This document shows positions 49,101 to 63,189 of a DNA stretch of 64,000 bases, piece after piece (position 1 is the stretch's first letter; every line of letters begins with the position of its first letter). The DNA is from Siphonodentalium dalli. Taxonomy: Eukaryota > Mollusca > Scaphopoda > Gadilida > Siphonodentaliidae. The translations under genes and the position numbers were made by a program. Location: the NCBI GenBank assembly GCA_032622095.1, contig CP136069.1, positions 168,694,394 to 168,758,393 on the forward strand, in the 5' to 3' direction. The notes beneath the pieces were generated by a model. The model saw only the letters and a program-made list of their open reading frames with translations, had not been told where the DNA came from and made no database searches.

Positions 49101-52100
49101 TTTGGTTTAAGGGCCATAACTCTGGTAAGCAAGTTAGGGGACAAACCTAAATGCTCCATTACCATGCATCTTGGCATGGTGCATATACCTACCAAATTTC
49201 AATGCTTTAACTTTTAAACTTTCTGAGATATAAGGGTTTCAAAATATATTAAGAATAATAAATAATAATAATAATAGTGAAAAATAAAAAATTGAATAAC
49301 AATATACTTCCATATTAAAATATGGAAGTATAATAAGGGAATCGCTCGGAATTGATTGGAATGTCGATAGTATGGTTTATTGACATTTCTGTGTTCAGTT
49401 GGAACGTTCTGGTGTGACCCCCACCCATGCCTCGAAATTTGATGACGCGGGTAGAAAAGTCGCCATATATCGGCCAATTTTCGAGATATCGAGCTAATAT
49501 TTGCGCCATTGTGTTCGTATTTTATGCCCCTATAATATTTACCAGGGTTTTGGTGAGGTATTGCGCCGATATTTTACTATGTAGGCCAATATGTATGTTT
49601 CTGGTTCATACTTTTTTGAATATCTCCGGACTCATTCGACATAATGCAGCAAATGAATAATCGTTTAAAAGAGCTAAAAATTCCCCATCGAATGATACCA
49701 AACACGTCACGATTGGTTGAAGAAATATAAATTCATAGTGCTTTCCCTGTAAACTTGAAAAAAGGAAAGGGCCACCATTTCTACATTTGTCAACCGATTC
49801 ACAAAATTCACACACGATAATACTTAGTACATCCTACAGATACTTCACAACCATTTTGGTTCAAATCGGCGACAAAAAAAAAATTGACATATTTTGCCCC
49901 TCCCTTAGCCCAGGAAAAATTGAGCGGACCTTTGTCAAAATGTCCTGGTTTGGTCTTCTGTCTATGTTTAAGACGCTCACATAGAGCAAATCCAGCTGTT
50001 GCGCTTCGTCTAGGAGAAGATCGGGACACAAGCACTTTCTACACATGGACTTTATTAGTACATTTTTCGATGTGTTATAACTTGGTCATTTCTCACCCGA
50101 TTTACAAAATTCTTTCACGAATAGCATCAGTACATCGTATAGATACCCGACAGTAAAAATGGTTGGAATCGGTGACAAGAACAAAATTGACAAATTTTGC
50201 ACCCCTCCCCGGGTCAACAAATTGTTTTCGGACCTTGGTGAAAATTTCCCCGATTCGTGCCCTTTCCTTAGTTAACACGATTACGAGAACCGAATTCAGC
50301 TGCTTGACTTCTTACAGGAGAAAATCTGCGCACAAACTTTTTCCAAAATTTTGGTTTAAGGGCCATAACTCTGGTAAGCAAGTTAGGGGACAAACCTAAA
50401 TGCTCCATTACCATGCATCTTGGCATGGTGCATATACCTACCAAATTTCAATGCTTTAACTTTTAAACTTTCTGAGATATAAGGGTTTCAAAATATATTA
50501 AGAATAATAAATAATAATAATAATAGTGAAAAATAAAAAATTGAATAACAATATACTTCCATATTAAAATATGGAAGTATAATAAGGGAATCGCTCGGAA
50601 TTGATTGGAATGTCGATAGTATGGTTTATTGACATTTCTGTGTTCAGTTGGAACGTTCTGGTGTGACCCCCACCCATGCCTCGAAATTTGATGACGCGGG
50701 TAGAAAAGTCGCCATATATCGGCCAATTTTCGAGATATCGAGCTAATATTTGCGCCATTGTGTTCGTATTTTATGCCCCTATAATATTTACCAGGGTTTT
50801 GGTGAGGTATTGCGCCGATATTTTACTATGTAGGCCAATATGTATGTTTCTGGTTCATACTTTTTTGAATATCTCCGGACTCATTCGACATAATGCAGCA
50901 AATGAATAATCGTTTAAAAGAGCTAAAAATTCCCCATCGAATGATACCAAACACGTCACGATTGGTTGAAGAAATATAAATTCATAGTGCTTTCCCTGTA
51001 AACTTGAAAAAAGGAAAGGGCCACCATTTCTACATTTGTCAACCGATTCACAAAATTCACACACGATAATACTTAGTACATCCTACAGATACTTCACAAC
51101 CATTTTGGTTCAAATCGGCGACAAAAAAAAAATTGACATATTTTGCCCCTCCCTTAGCCCAGGAAAAATTGAGCGGACCTTTGTCAAAATGTCCTGGTTT
51201 GGTCTTCTGTCTATGCTTAAGACGCTCACATAGAGCAAATCCAGCTGTTGCGCTTCGTCTAGGAGAAGATCGGGACACAAGCACTTTCTACACATGGACT
51301 TTATTAGTACATTTTTCGATGTGTTATAACTTGGTCATTTCTCACCCGATTTACAAAATTCTTTCACGAATAGCATCAGTACATCGTATAGATACCCGAC
51401 AGTAAAAATGGTTGGAATCGGTGACAAGAACAAAATTGACAAATTTTGCACCCCTCCCCGGGTCAACAAATTGTTTTCGGACCTTGGTGAAAATTTCCCC
51501 GATTCGTGCCCTTTCCTTAGTTAACACGATTACGAGAACCGAATTCAGCTGCTTGACTTCTTACAGGAGAAAATCTGCGCACAAACTTTTTCCAAAATTT
51601 TGGTTTAAGGGCCATAATTCTGGTAAGCAAGTTAGGGGACAAACCTAAATGCTCCATTACCATGCATCTTGGCATGGTGCATATACCTACCAAATTTCAA
51701 TGCTTTAACTTTTAAACTTTCTGAGATATAAGGGTTTCAAAATATATTAAGAATAATAAATAATAATAATAATAGTGAAAAATAAAAAATTGAATAACAA
51801 TATACTTCCATATTAAAATATGGAAGTATAATAAGGGAATCGCTCGGAATTGATTGGAATGTCGATAGTATGGTTTATTGACATTTCTGTGTTCAGTTGG
51901 AACGTTCTGGTGTGACCCCCACCCATGCCTCGAAATTTGATGACGCGGGTAGAAAAGTCGCCATATATCGGCCAATTTTCGAGATATCGAGCTAATATTT
52001 GCGCCATTGTGTTCGTATTTTATGCCCCTATAATATTTACCAGGGTTTTGGTGAGGTATTGCGCCGATATTTTACTATGTAGGCCAATATGTATGTTTCT

Positions 52101-55100
52101 GGTTCATACTTTTTTGAATATCTCCGGACTCATTCGACATAATGCAGCAAATGAATAATCGTTTAAAAGAGCTAAAAATTCCCCATCGAATGATACCAAA
52201 CACGTCACGATTGGTTGAAGAAATATAAATTCATAGTGCTTTCCCTGTAAACTTGAAAAAAGGAAAGGGCCACCATTTCTACATTTGTCAACCGATTCAC
52301 AAAATTCACACACGATAATACTTAGTACATCCTACAGATACTTCACAACCATTTTGGTTCAAATCGGCGACAAAAAAAAAATTGACATATTTTGCCCCTC
52401 CCTTAGCCCAGGAAAAATTGAGCGGACCTTTGTCAAAATGTCCTGGTTTGGTCTTCTGTCTATGTTTAAGACGCTCACATAGAGCAAATCCAGCTGTTGC
52501 GCTTCGTCTAGGAGAAGATCGGGACACAAGCACTTTCTACACATGGACTTTATTAGTACATTTTTCGATGTGTTATAACTTGGTCATTTCTCACCCGATT
52601 TACAAAATTCTTTCACGAATAGCATCAGTACATCGTATAGATACCCGACAGTAAAAATGGTTGGAATCGGTGACAAGAACAAAATTGACAAATTTTGCAC
52701 CCCTCCCCGGGTCAACAAATTGTTTTCGGACCTTGGTGAAAATTTCCCCGATTCGTGCCCTTTCCTTAGTTAACACGATTACGAGAACCGAATTCAGCTG
52801 CTTGACTTCTTACAGGAGAAAATCTGCGCACAAACTTTTTCCAAAATTTTGGTTTAAGGGCCATAATTCTGGTAAGCAAGTTAGGGGACAAACCTAAATG
52901 CTCCATTACCATGCATCTTGGCATGGTGCATATACCTACCAAATTTCAATGCTTTAACTTTTAAACTTTCTGAGATATAAGGGTTTCAAAATATATTAAG
53001 AATAATAAATAATAATAATAATAGTGAAAAATAAAAAATTGAATAACAATATACTTCCATATTAAAATATGGAAGTATAATAAGGGAATCGCTCGGAATT
53101 GATTGGAATGTCGATAGTATGGTTTATTGACATTTCTGTGTTCAGTTGGAACGTTCTGGTGTGACCCCCACCCATGCCTCGAAATTTGATGACGCGGGTA
53201 GAAAAGTCGCCATATATCGGCCAATTTTCGAGATATCGAGCTAATATTTGCGCCATTGTGTTCGTATTTTATGCCCCTATAATATTTACCAGGGTTTTGG
53301 TGAGGTATTGCGCCGATATTTTACTATGTAGGCCAATATGTATGTTTCTGGTTCATACTTTTTTGAATATCTCCGGACTCATTCGACATAATGCAGCAAA
53401 TGAATAATCGTTTAAAAGAGCTAAAAATTCCCCATCGAATGATACCAAACACGTCACGATTGGTTGAAGAAATATAAATTCATAGTGCTTTCCCTGTAAA
53501 CTTGAAAAAAGGAAAGGGCCACCATTTCTACATTTGTCAACCGATTCACAAAATTCACACACGATAATACTTAGTACATCCTACAGATACTTCACAACCA
53601 TTTTGGTTCAAATCGGCGACAAAAAAAAAATTGACATATTTTGCCCCTCCCTTAGCCCAGGAAAAATTGAGCGGACCTTTGTCAAAATGTCCTGGTTTGG
53701 TCTTCTGTCTATGTTTAAGACGCTCACATAGAGCAAATCCAGCTGTTGCGCTTCGTCTAGGAGAAGATCGGGACACAAGCACTTTCTACACATGGACTTT
53801 ATTAGTACATTTTTCGATGTGTTATAACTTGGTCATTTCTCACCCGATTTACAAAATTCTTTCACGAATAGCATCAGTACATCGTATAGATACCCGACAG
53901 TAAAAATGGTTGGAATCGGTGACAAGAACAAAATTGACAAATTTTGCACCCCTCCCCGGGTCAACAAATTGTTTTCGGACCTTGGTGAAAATTTCCCCGA
54001 TTCGTGCCCTTTCCTTAGTTAACACGATTACGAGAACCGAATTCAGCTGCTTGACTTCTTACAGGAGAAAATCTGCGCACAAACTTTTTCCAAAATTTTG
54101 GTTTAAGGGCCATAATTCTGGTAAGCAAGTTAGGGGACAAACCTAAATGCTCCATTACCATGCATCTTGGCATGGTGCATATACCTACCAAATTTCAATG
54201 CTTTAACTTTTAAACTTTCTGAGATATAAGGGTTTCAAAATATATTAAGAATAATAAATAATAATAATAATAGTGAAAAATAAAAAATTGAATAACAATA
54301 TACTTCCATATTAAAATATGGAAGTATAATAAGGGAATCGCTCGGAATTGATTGGAATGTCGATAGTATGGTTTATTGACATTTCTGTGTTCAGTTGGAA
54401 CGTTCTGGTGTGACCCCCACCCATGCCTCGAAATTTGATGACGCGGGTAGAAAAGTCGCCATATATCGGCCAATTTTCGAGATATCGAGCTAATATTTGC
54501 GCCATTGTGTTCGTATTTTATGCCCCTATAATATTTACCAGGGTTTTGGTGAGGTATTGCGCCGATATTTTACTATGTAGGCCAATATGTATGTTTCTGG
54601 TTCATACTTTTTTGAATATCTCCGGACTCATTCGACATAATGCAGCAAATGAATAATCGTTTAAAAGAGCTAAAAATTCCCCATCGAATGATACCAAACA
54701 CGTCACGATTGGTTGAAGAAATATAAATTCATAGTGCTTTCCCTGTAAACTTGAAAAAAGGAAAGGGCCACCATTTCTACATTTGTCAACCGATTCACAA
54801 AATTCACACACGATAATACTTAGTACATCCTACAGATACTTCACAACCATTTTGGTTCAAATCGGCGACAAAAAAAAAATTGACATATTTTGCCCCTCCC
54901 TTAGCCCAGGAAAAATTGAGCGGACCTTTGTCAAAATGTCCTGGTTTGGTCTTCTGTCTATGTTTAAGACGCTCACATAGAGCAAATCCAGCTGTTGCGC
55001 TTCGTCTAGGAGAAGATCGGGACACAAGCACTTTCTACACATGGACTTTATTAGTACATTTTTCGATGTGTTATAACTTGGTCATTTCTCACCCGATTTA

Positions 55101-58100
55101 CAAAATTCTTTCACGAATAGCATCAGTACATCGTATAGATACCCGACAGTAAAAATGGTTGGAATCGGTGACAAGAACAAAATTGACAAATTTTGCACCC
55201 CTCCCCGGGTCAACAAATTGTTTTCGGACCTTGGTGAAAATTTCCCCGATTCGTGCCCTTTCCTTAGTTAACACGATTACGAGAACCGAATTCAGCTGCT
55301 TGACTTCTTACAGGAGAAAATCTGCGCACAAACTTTTTCCAAAATTTTGGTTTAAGGGCCATAATTCTGGTAAGCAAGTTAGGGGACAAACCTAAATGCT
55401 CCATTACCATGCATCTTGGCATGGTGCATATACCTACCAAATTTCAATGCTTTAACTTTTAAACTTTCTGAGATATAAGGGTTTCAAAATATATTAAGAA
55501 TAATAAATAATAATAATAATAGTGAAAAATAAAAAATTGAATAACAATATACTTCCATATTAAAATATGGAAGTATAATAAGGGAATCGCTCGGAATTGA
55601 TTGGAATGTCGATAGTATGGTTTATTGACATTTCTGTGTTCAGTTGGAACGTTCTGGTGTGACCCCCACCCATGCCTCGAAATTTGATGACGCGGGTAGA
55701 AAAGTCGCCATATATCGGCCAATTTTCGAGATATCGAGCTAATATTTGCGCCATTGTGTTCGTATTTTATGCCCCTATAATATTTACCAGGGTTTTGGTG
55801 AGGTATTGCGCCGATATTTTACTATGTAGGCCAATATGTATGTTTCTGGTTCATACTTTTTTGAATATCTCCGGACTCATTCGACATAATGCAGCAAATG
55901 AATAATCGTTTAAAAGAGCTAAAAATTCCCCATCGAATGATACCAAACACGTCACGATTGGTTGAAGAAATATAAATTCATAGTGCTTTCCCTGTAAACT
56001 TGAAAAAAGGAAAGGGCCACCATTTCTACATTTGTCAACCGATTCACAAAATTCACACACGATAATACTTAGTACATCCTACAGATACTTCACAACCATT
56101 TTGGTTCAAATCGGCGACAAAAAAAAAATTGACATATTTTGCCCCTCCCTTAGCCCAGGAAAAATTGAGCGGACCTTTGTCAAAATGTCCTGGTTTGGTC
56201 TTCTGTCTATGTTTAAGACGCTCACATAGAGCAAATCCAGCTGTTGCGCTTCGTCTAGGAGAAGATCGGGACACAAGCACTTTCTACACATGGACTTTAT
56301 TAGTACATTTTTCGATGTGTTATAACTTGGTCATTTCTCACCCGATTTACAAAATTCTTTCACGAATAGCATCAGTACATCGTATAGATACCCGACAGTA
56401 AAAATGGTTGGAATCGGTGACAAGAACAAAATTGACAAATTTTGCACCCCTCCCCGGGTCAACAAATTGTTTTCGGACCTTGGTGAAAATTTCCCCGATT
56501 CGTGCCCTTTCCTTAGTTAACACGATTACGAGAACCGAATTCAGCTGCTTGACTTCTTACAGGAGAAAATCTGCGCACAAACTTTTTCCAAAATTTTGGT
56601 TTAAGGGCCATAATTCTGGTAAGCAAGTTAGGGGACAAACCTAAATGCTCCATTACCATGCATCTTGGCATGGTGCATATACCTACCAAATTTCAATGCT
56701 TTAACTTTTAAACTTTCTGAGATATAAGGGTTTCAAAATATATTAAGAATAATAAATAATAATAATAATAGTGAAAAATAAAAAATTGAATAACAATATA
56801 CTTCCATATTAAAATATGGAAGTATAATAAGGGAATCGCTCGGAATTGATTGGAATGTCGATAGTATGGTTTATTGACATTTCTGTGTTCAGTTGGAACG
56901 TTCTGGTGTGACCCCCACCCATGCCTCGAAATTTGATGACGCGGGTAGAAAAGTCGCCATATATCGGCCAATTTTCGAGATATCGAGCTAATATTTGCGC
57001 CATTGTGTTCGTATTTTATGCCCCTATAATATTTACCAGGGTTTTGGTGAGGTATTGCGCCGATATTTTACTATGTAGGCCAATATGTATGTTTCTGGTT
57101 CATACTTTTTTGAATATCTCCGGACTCATTCGACATAATGCAGCAAATGAATAATCGTTTAAAAGAGCTAAAAATTCCCCATCGAATGATACCAAACACG
57201 TCACGATTGGTTGAAGAAATATAAATTCATAGTGCTTTCCCTGTAAACTTGAAAAAAGGAAAGGGCCACCATTTCTACATTTGTCAACCGATTCACAAAA
57301 TTCACACACGATAATACTTAGTACATCCTACAGATACTTCACAACCATTTTGGTTCAAATCGGCGACAAAAAAAAAATTGACATATTTTGCCCCTCCCTT
57401 AGCCCAGGAAAAATTGAGCGGACCTTTGTCAAAATGTCCTGGTTTGGTCTTCTGTCTATGTTTAAGACGCTCACATAGAGCAAATCCAGCTGTTGCGCTT
57501 CGTCTAGGAGAAGATCGGGACACAAGCACTTTCTACACATGGACTTTATTAGTACATTTTTCGATGTGTTATAACTTGGTCATTTCTCACCCGATTTACA
57601 AAATTCTTTCACGAATAGCATCAGTACATCGTATAGATACCCGACAGTAAAAATGGTTGGAATCGGTGACAAGAACAAAATTGACAAATTTTGCACCCCT
57701 CCCCGGGTCAACAAATTGTTTTCGGACCTTGGTGAAAATTTCCCCGATTCGTGCCCTTTCCTTAGTTAACACGATTACGAGAACCGAATTCAGCTGCTTG
57801 ACTTCTTACAGGAGAAAATCTGCGCACAAACTTTTTCCAAAATTTTGGTTTAAGGGCCATAATTCTGGTAAGCAAGTTAGGGGACAAACCTAAATGCTCC
57901 ATTACCATGCATCTTGGCATGGTGCATATACCTACCAAATTTCAATGCTTTAACTTTTAAACTTTCTGAGATATAAGGGTTTCAAAATATATTAAGAATA
58001 ATAAATAATAATAATAATAGTGAAAAATAAAAAATTGAATAACAATATACTTCCATATTAAAATATGGAAGTATAATAAGGGAATCGCTCGGAATTGATT

Positions 58101-61100
58101 GGAATGTCGATAGTATGGTTTATTGACATTTCTGTGTTCAGTTGGAACGTTCTGGTGTGACCCCCACCCATGCCTCGAAATTTGATGACGCGGGTAGAAA
58201 AGTCGCCATATATCGGCCAATTTTCGAGATATCGAGCTAATATTTGCGCCATTGTGTTCGTATTTTATGCCCCTATAATATTTACCAGGGTTTTGGTGAG
58301 GTATTGCGCCGATATTTTACTATGTAGGCCAATATGTATGTTTCTGGTTCATACTTTTTTGAATATCTCCGGACTCATTCGACATAATGCAGCAAATGAA
58401 TAATCGTTTAAAAGAGCTAAAAATTCCCCATCGAATGATACCAAACACGTCACGATTGGTTGAAGAAATATAAATTCATAGTGCTTTCCCTGTAAACTTG
58501 AAAAAAGGAAAGGGCCACCATTTCTACATTTGTCAACCGATTCACAAAATTCACACACGATAATACTTAGTACATCCTACAGATACTTCACAACCATTTT
58601 GGTTCAAATCGGCGACAAAAAAAAAATTGACATATTTTGCCCCTCCCTTAGCCCAGGAAAAATTGAGCGGACCTTTGTCAAAATGTCCTGGTTTGGTCTT
58701 CTGTCTATGTTTAAGACGCTCACATAGAGCAAATCCAGCTGTTGCGCTTCGTCTAGGAGAAGATCGGGACACAAGCACTTTCTACACATGGACTTTATTA
58801 GTACATTTTTCGATGTGTTATAACTTGGTCATTTCTCACCCGATTTACAAAATTCTTTCACGAATAGCATCAGTACATCGTATAGATACCCGACAGTAAA
58901 AATGGTTGGAATCGGTGACAAGAACAAAATTGACAAATTTTGCACCCCTCCCCGGGTCAACAAATTGTTTTCGGACCTTGGTGAAAATTTCCCCGATTCG
59001 TGCCCTTTCCTTAGTTAACACGATTACGAGAACCGAATTCAGCTGCTTGACTTCTTACAGGAGAAAATCTGCGCACAAACTTTTTCCAAAATTTTGGTTT
59101 AAGGGCCATAACTCTGGTAAGCAAGTTAGGGGACAAACCTAAATGCTCTATTACCATGCATCTTGGCATGGTGCATATACCTACCAAATTTCAATGCTTT
59201 AACTTTTAAACTTTCTGAGATATAAGGGTTTCAAAATATATTAAGAATAATAAATAATAATAATAATAGTGAAAAATAAAAAATTGAATAACAATATACT
59301 TCCATATTAAAATATGGAAGTATAATAAGGGAATCGCTCGGAATTGATTGGAATGTCGATAGTATGGTTTATTGACATTTCTGTGTTCAGTTGGAACGTT
59401 CTGGTGTGACCCCCACCCATGCCTCGAAATTTGATGACGCGGGTAGAAAAGTCGCCATATATCGGCCAATTTTCGAGATATCGAGCTAATATTTGCGCCA
59501 TTGTGTTCGTATTTTATGCCCCTATAATATTTACCAGGGTTTTGGTGAGGTATTGCGCCGATATTTTACTATGTAGGCCAATATGTATGTTTCTGGTTCA
59601 TACTTTTTTGAATATCTCCGGACTCATTCGACATAATGCAGCAAATGAATAATCGTTTAAAAGAGCTAAAAATTCCCCATCGAATGATACCAAACACGTC
59701 ACGATTGGTTGAAGAAATATAAATTCATAGTGCTTTCCCTGTAAACTTGAAAAAAGGAAAGGGCCACCATTTCTACATTTGTCAACCGATTCACAAAATT
59801 CACACACGATAATACTTAGTACATCCTACAGATACTTCACAACCATTTTGGTTCAAATCGGCGACAAAAAAAAAATTGACATATTTTGCCCCTCCCTTAG
59901 CCCAGGAAAAATTGAGCGGACCTTTGTCAAAATGTCCTGGTTTGGTCTTCTGTCTATGTTTAAGACGCTCACATAGAGCAAATCCAGCTGTTGCGCTTCG
60001 TCTAGGAGAAGATCGGGACACAAGCACTTTCTACACATGGACTTTATTAGTACATTTTTCGATGTGTTATAACTTGGTCATTTCTCACCCGATTTACAAA
60101 ATTCTTTCACGAATAGCATCAGTACATCGTATAGATACCCGACAGTAAAAATGGTTGGAATCGGTGACAAGAACAAAATTGACAAATTTTGCACCCCTCC
60201 CCGGGTCAACAAATTGTTTTCGGACCTTGGTGAAAATTTCCCCGATTCGTGCCCTTTCCTTAGTTAACACGATTACGAGAACCGAATTCAGCTGCTTGAC
60301 TTCTTACAGGAGAAAATCTGCGCACAAACTTTTTCCAAAATTTTGGTTTAAGGGCCATAACTCTGGTAAGCAAGTTAGGGGACAAACCTAAATGCTCCAT
60401 TACCATGCATCTTGGCATGGTGCATATACCTACCAAATTTCAATGCTTTAACTTTTAAACTTTCTGAGATATAAGGGTTTCAAAATATATTAAGAATAAT
60501 AAATAATAATAATAATAGTGAAAAATAAAAAATTGAATAACAATATACTTCCATATTAAAATATGGAAGTATAATAAGGGAATCGCTCGGAATTGATTGG
60601 AATGTCGATAGTATGGTTTATTGACATTTCTGTGTTCAGTTGGAACGTTCTGGTGTGACCCCCACCCATGCCTCGAAATTTGATGACGCGGGTAGAAAAG
60701 TCGCCATATATCGGCCAATTTTCGAGATATCGAGCTAATATTTGCGCCATTGTGTTCGTATTTTATGCCCCTATAATATTTACCAGGGTTTTGGTGAGGT
60801 ATTGCGCCGATATTTTACTATGTAGGCCAATATGTATGTTTCTGGTTCATACTTTTTTGAATATCTCCGGACTCATTCGACATAATGCAGCAAATGAATA
60901 ATCGTTTAAAAGAGCTAAAAATTCCCCATCGAATGATACCAAACACGTCACGATTGGTTGAAGAAATATAAATTCATAGTGCTTTCCCTGTAAACTTGAA
61001 AAAAGGAAAGGGCCACCATTTCTACATTTGTCAACCGATTCACAAAATTCACACACGATAATACTTAGTACATCCTACAGATACTTCACAACCATTTTGG

Positions 61101-61826
61101 TTCAAATCGGCGACAAAAAAAAAATTGACATATTTTGCCCCTCCCTTAGCCCAGGAAAAATTGAGCGGACCTTTGTCAAAATGTCCTGGTTTGGTCTTCT
61201 GTCTATGTTTAAGACGCTCACATAGAGCAAATCCAGCTGTTGCGCTTCGTCTAGGAGAAGATCGGGACACAAGCACTTTCTACACATGGACTTTATTAGT
61301 ACATTTTTCGATGTGTTATAACTTGGTCATTTCTCACCCGATTTACAAAATTCTTTCACGAATAGCATCAGTACATCGTATAGATACCCGACAGTAAAAA
61401 TGGTTGGAATCGGTGACAAGAACAAAATTGACAAATTTTGCACCCCTCCCCGGGTCAACAAATTGTTTTCGGACCTTGGTGAAAATTTCCCCGATTCGTG
61501 CCCTTTCCTTAGTTAACACGATTACGAGAACCGAATTCAGCTGCTTGACTTCTTACAGGAGAAAATCTGCGCACAAACTTTTTCCAAAATTTTGGTTTAA
61601 GGGCCATAACTCTGGTAAGCAAGTTAGGGGACAAACCTAAATGCTCCATTACCATGCATCTTGGCATGGTGCATATACCTACCAAATTTCAATGCTTTAA
61701 CTTTTAAACTTTCTGAGATATAAGGGTTTCAAAATATATTAAGAATAATAAATAATAATAATAATAGTGAAAAATAAAAAATTGAATAACAATATACTTC
61801 CATATTAAAATATGGAAGTATAATAA

Positions 61827-62888
61827 TACTATTCCAATACAGTATATAATGAAAGTCCGGTTATAGGCTTCATGCGCATAACATGTGCTACACCCGAGTC
61901 TCATTAAAATACTTGTGAATGTCACCAAGGTTGTTATGCCTTTCAGCGTCAACATTATACATAGTATGATTACTCAATGTAATAGGCATCGGCTAATAAT
62001 CATACATGTAACATTTTACTTTAGCTGAACCCCATTAGAAGGCTCGAGTATATCCTCAAAGTTATAATGCATGTAAGTTTGCGAAATTTCGACTCAAGAC
62101 AGAGGAATATAATTAGTCATTGTGATAAACAATGCCTAATCACCACAGGCGTAACATATACCTTAGCTGAACCAACTATATATCTAAGTATACGGAGTTA
62201 CAGCTGGATGAAAAGAAAACAACACATAGCAATACTAATTAATATGTACATGTACGTATAATCAGCGGCTAATCTTTATACTTATTACATGCACTTAATT
62301 AGATCATCACTAGAATGGTTTGGTGATGTCGCCAGTTTTAAGTATCAATGATTTCGATTAATATTAGGAATAAACGCTTATATAATTAATATATATGTAT
62401 AAGGACAAATATACGTTCTCATTGCGTGTGAACCTCATTAAACGTTCCTGAAAATGTCGCCAATACTATAACGCATGTAAGTACATACGTTGTTAACAGG
62501 AACGAGAAAGCACACCCGATCACACGTAACTATATTTTAGCAAAACCTCACTAACAGCTGTCGAAAGAAATCGGTAAAGTCGCCAAGAGAGCGTACGAAT
62601 TTTAGGCTCAAGAAAAGAAGAACAGTATACAATAGAGTTGTACAGTATGAAGACAATCTACCAGTATGTATAACAAGGGATGCACCACATAGACTCACCA
62701 CATGTACGTTAGCCAACAGAACAAAATTTTATTGTGGTCTGCTCCAAACAATTGTGTTCGACAGTCGAAACATTCCGCGCTTGTTTTACACAGCTTAATC
62801 GCTGTGGATGGCGGTCACTTGAGAGTGGGTCAGGGTGTGTGATTTTATCAGTGTAAATTGGCCCGCATTACAATCACGAGCGAGTAGT
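61827..62888. repeat. Degenerate repeat right of the satellite array
   Basis: Loosely repeated blocks (CATGCGCATAACATG, CTCATTAAAATACTTGTGAA, GAACCTCATTAAACG, GTCGCCAA, ATAACGCATGTAAG) recur from 61870 to about 62660 and match 28400-28690 left of the array. From 62660 to 62888 nothing distinctive is seen. Confidence 0.55.
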
Positions 62889-63028
62889 ATTGCACCAAAT
62901 TTAGGTCACGATTTGTGCGGTGTTTCACAATAGGGCAGTGAGGATCAACACATATGGTATTGCACCAAATTTATGTCACGATTTATGCAGCGTTTTACAA
63001 TAGGACAGTGAGGGTCAACACATATGGA
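62889..63028. repeat. 70-bp tandem repeat, 2 copies
   Basis: TGCACCAAATTTA(G/T)GTCACG starts at 62891 and 62961. Both copies continue through CAATAGG(G/A)CAGTGAGG(A/G)TC to CAACACATATGG. Confidence 0.9.
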
Positions 63029-63189
63029 CATTTAGGAGGAAGGACGCAGTAATAGATGACGTATCGTGTTACGTGAATATAGGACAATAGATACATGTAT
63101 TCATTGATTATTTTATGAGTTTATGTTTGTCTGCAAAAGACCCGACTCTGAAACCAAAATAGTCTTATACCGTTATTTTTCTCTCGCAG

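Larger units (their letters stand above)
32446..61826. repeat. 1249-bp satellite array, about 23.5 head-to-tail copies
   Basis: Any landmark recurs every 1249 bases; for example TTGTCAAAATG is at 32446, 33695 and so on. The array spans 29.4 kb and all units have the same orientation. Copies are nearly identical. I saw only rare substitutions, such as ATAACTCTGG for ATAATTCTGG in the units near 49.1, 50.4, 59.1, 60.4 and 61.6 kb, and TATGCTTAAG near 51.2 kb. Each unit contains two diverged ~303-bp sub-repeats, an (AAT)n tract and a 30-bp palindrome (first at 33066-33095). The array ends 4 bases after that palindrome (61793-61822). The left edge falls elsewhere in the unit. The short frames (up to 90 codons) are not supported as genes: 1249 is not a multiple of 3, and no domain is seen. 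Confidence 0.97.

Noticed and set aside
33647-61397. Repeated reading frames of 60-90 codons in every 1249-bp unit, on both strands
   Set aside because: They recur only because the unit recurs. They overlap in several frames, show no domain or signal, and the unit length is not a multiple of 3.
32446-61826. Array is purely an assembly artefact
   Set aside because: Cannot be excluded, but scattered unit-specific substitutions and clean, different edges make simple read duplication less likely. Copy number should still be treated as approximate.
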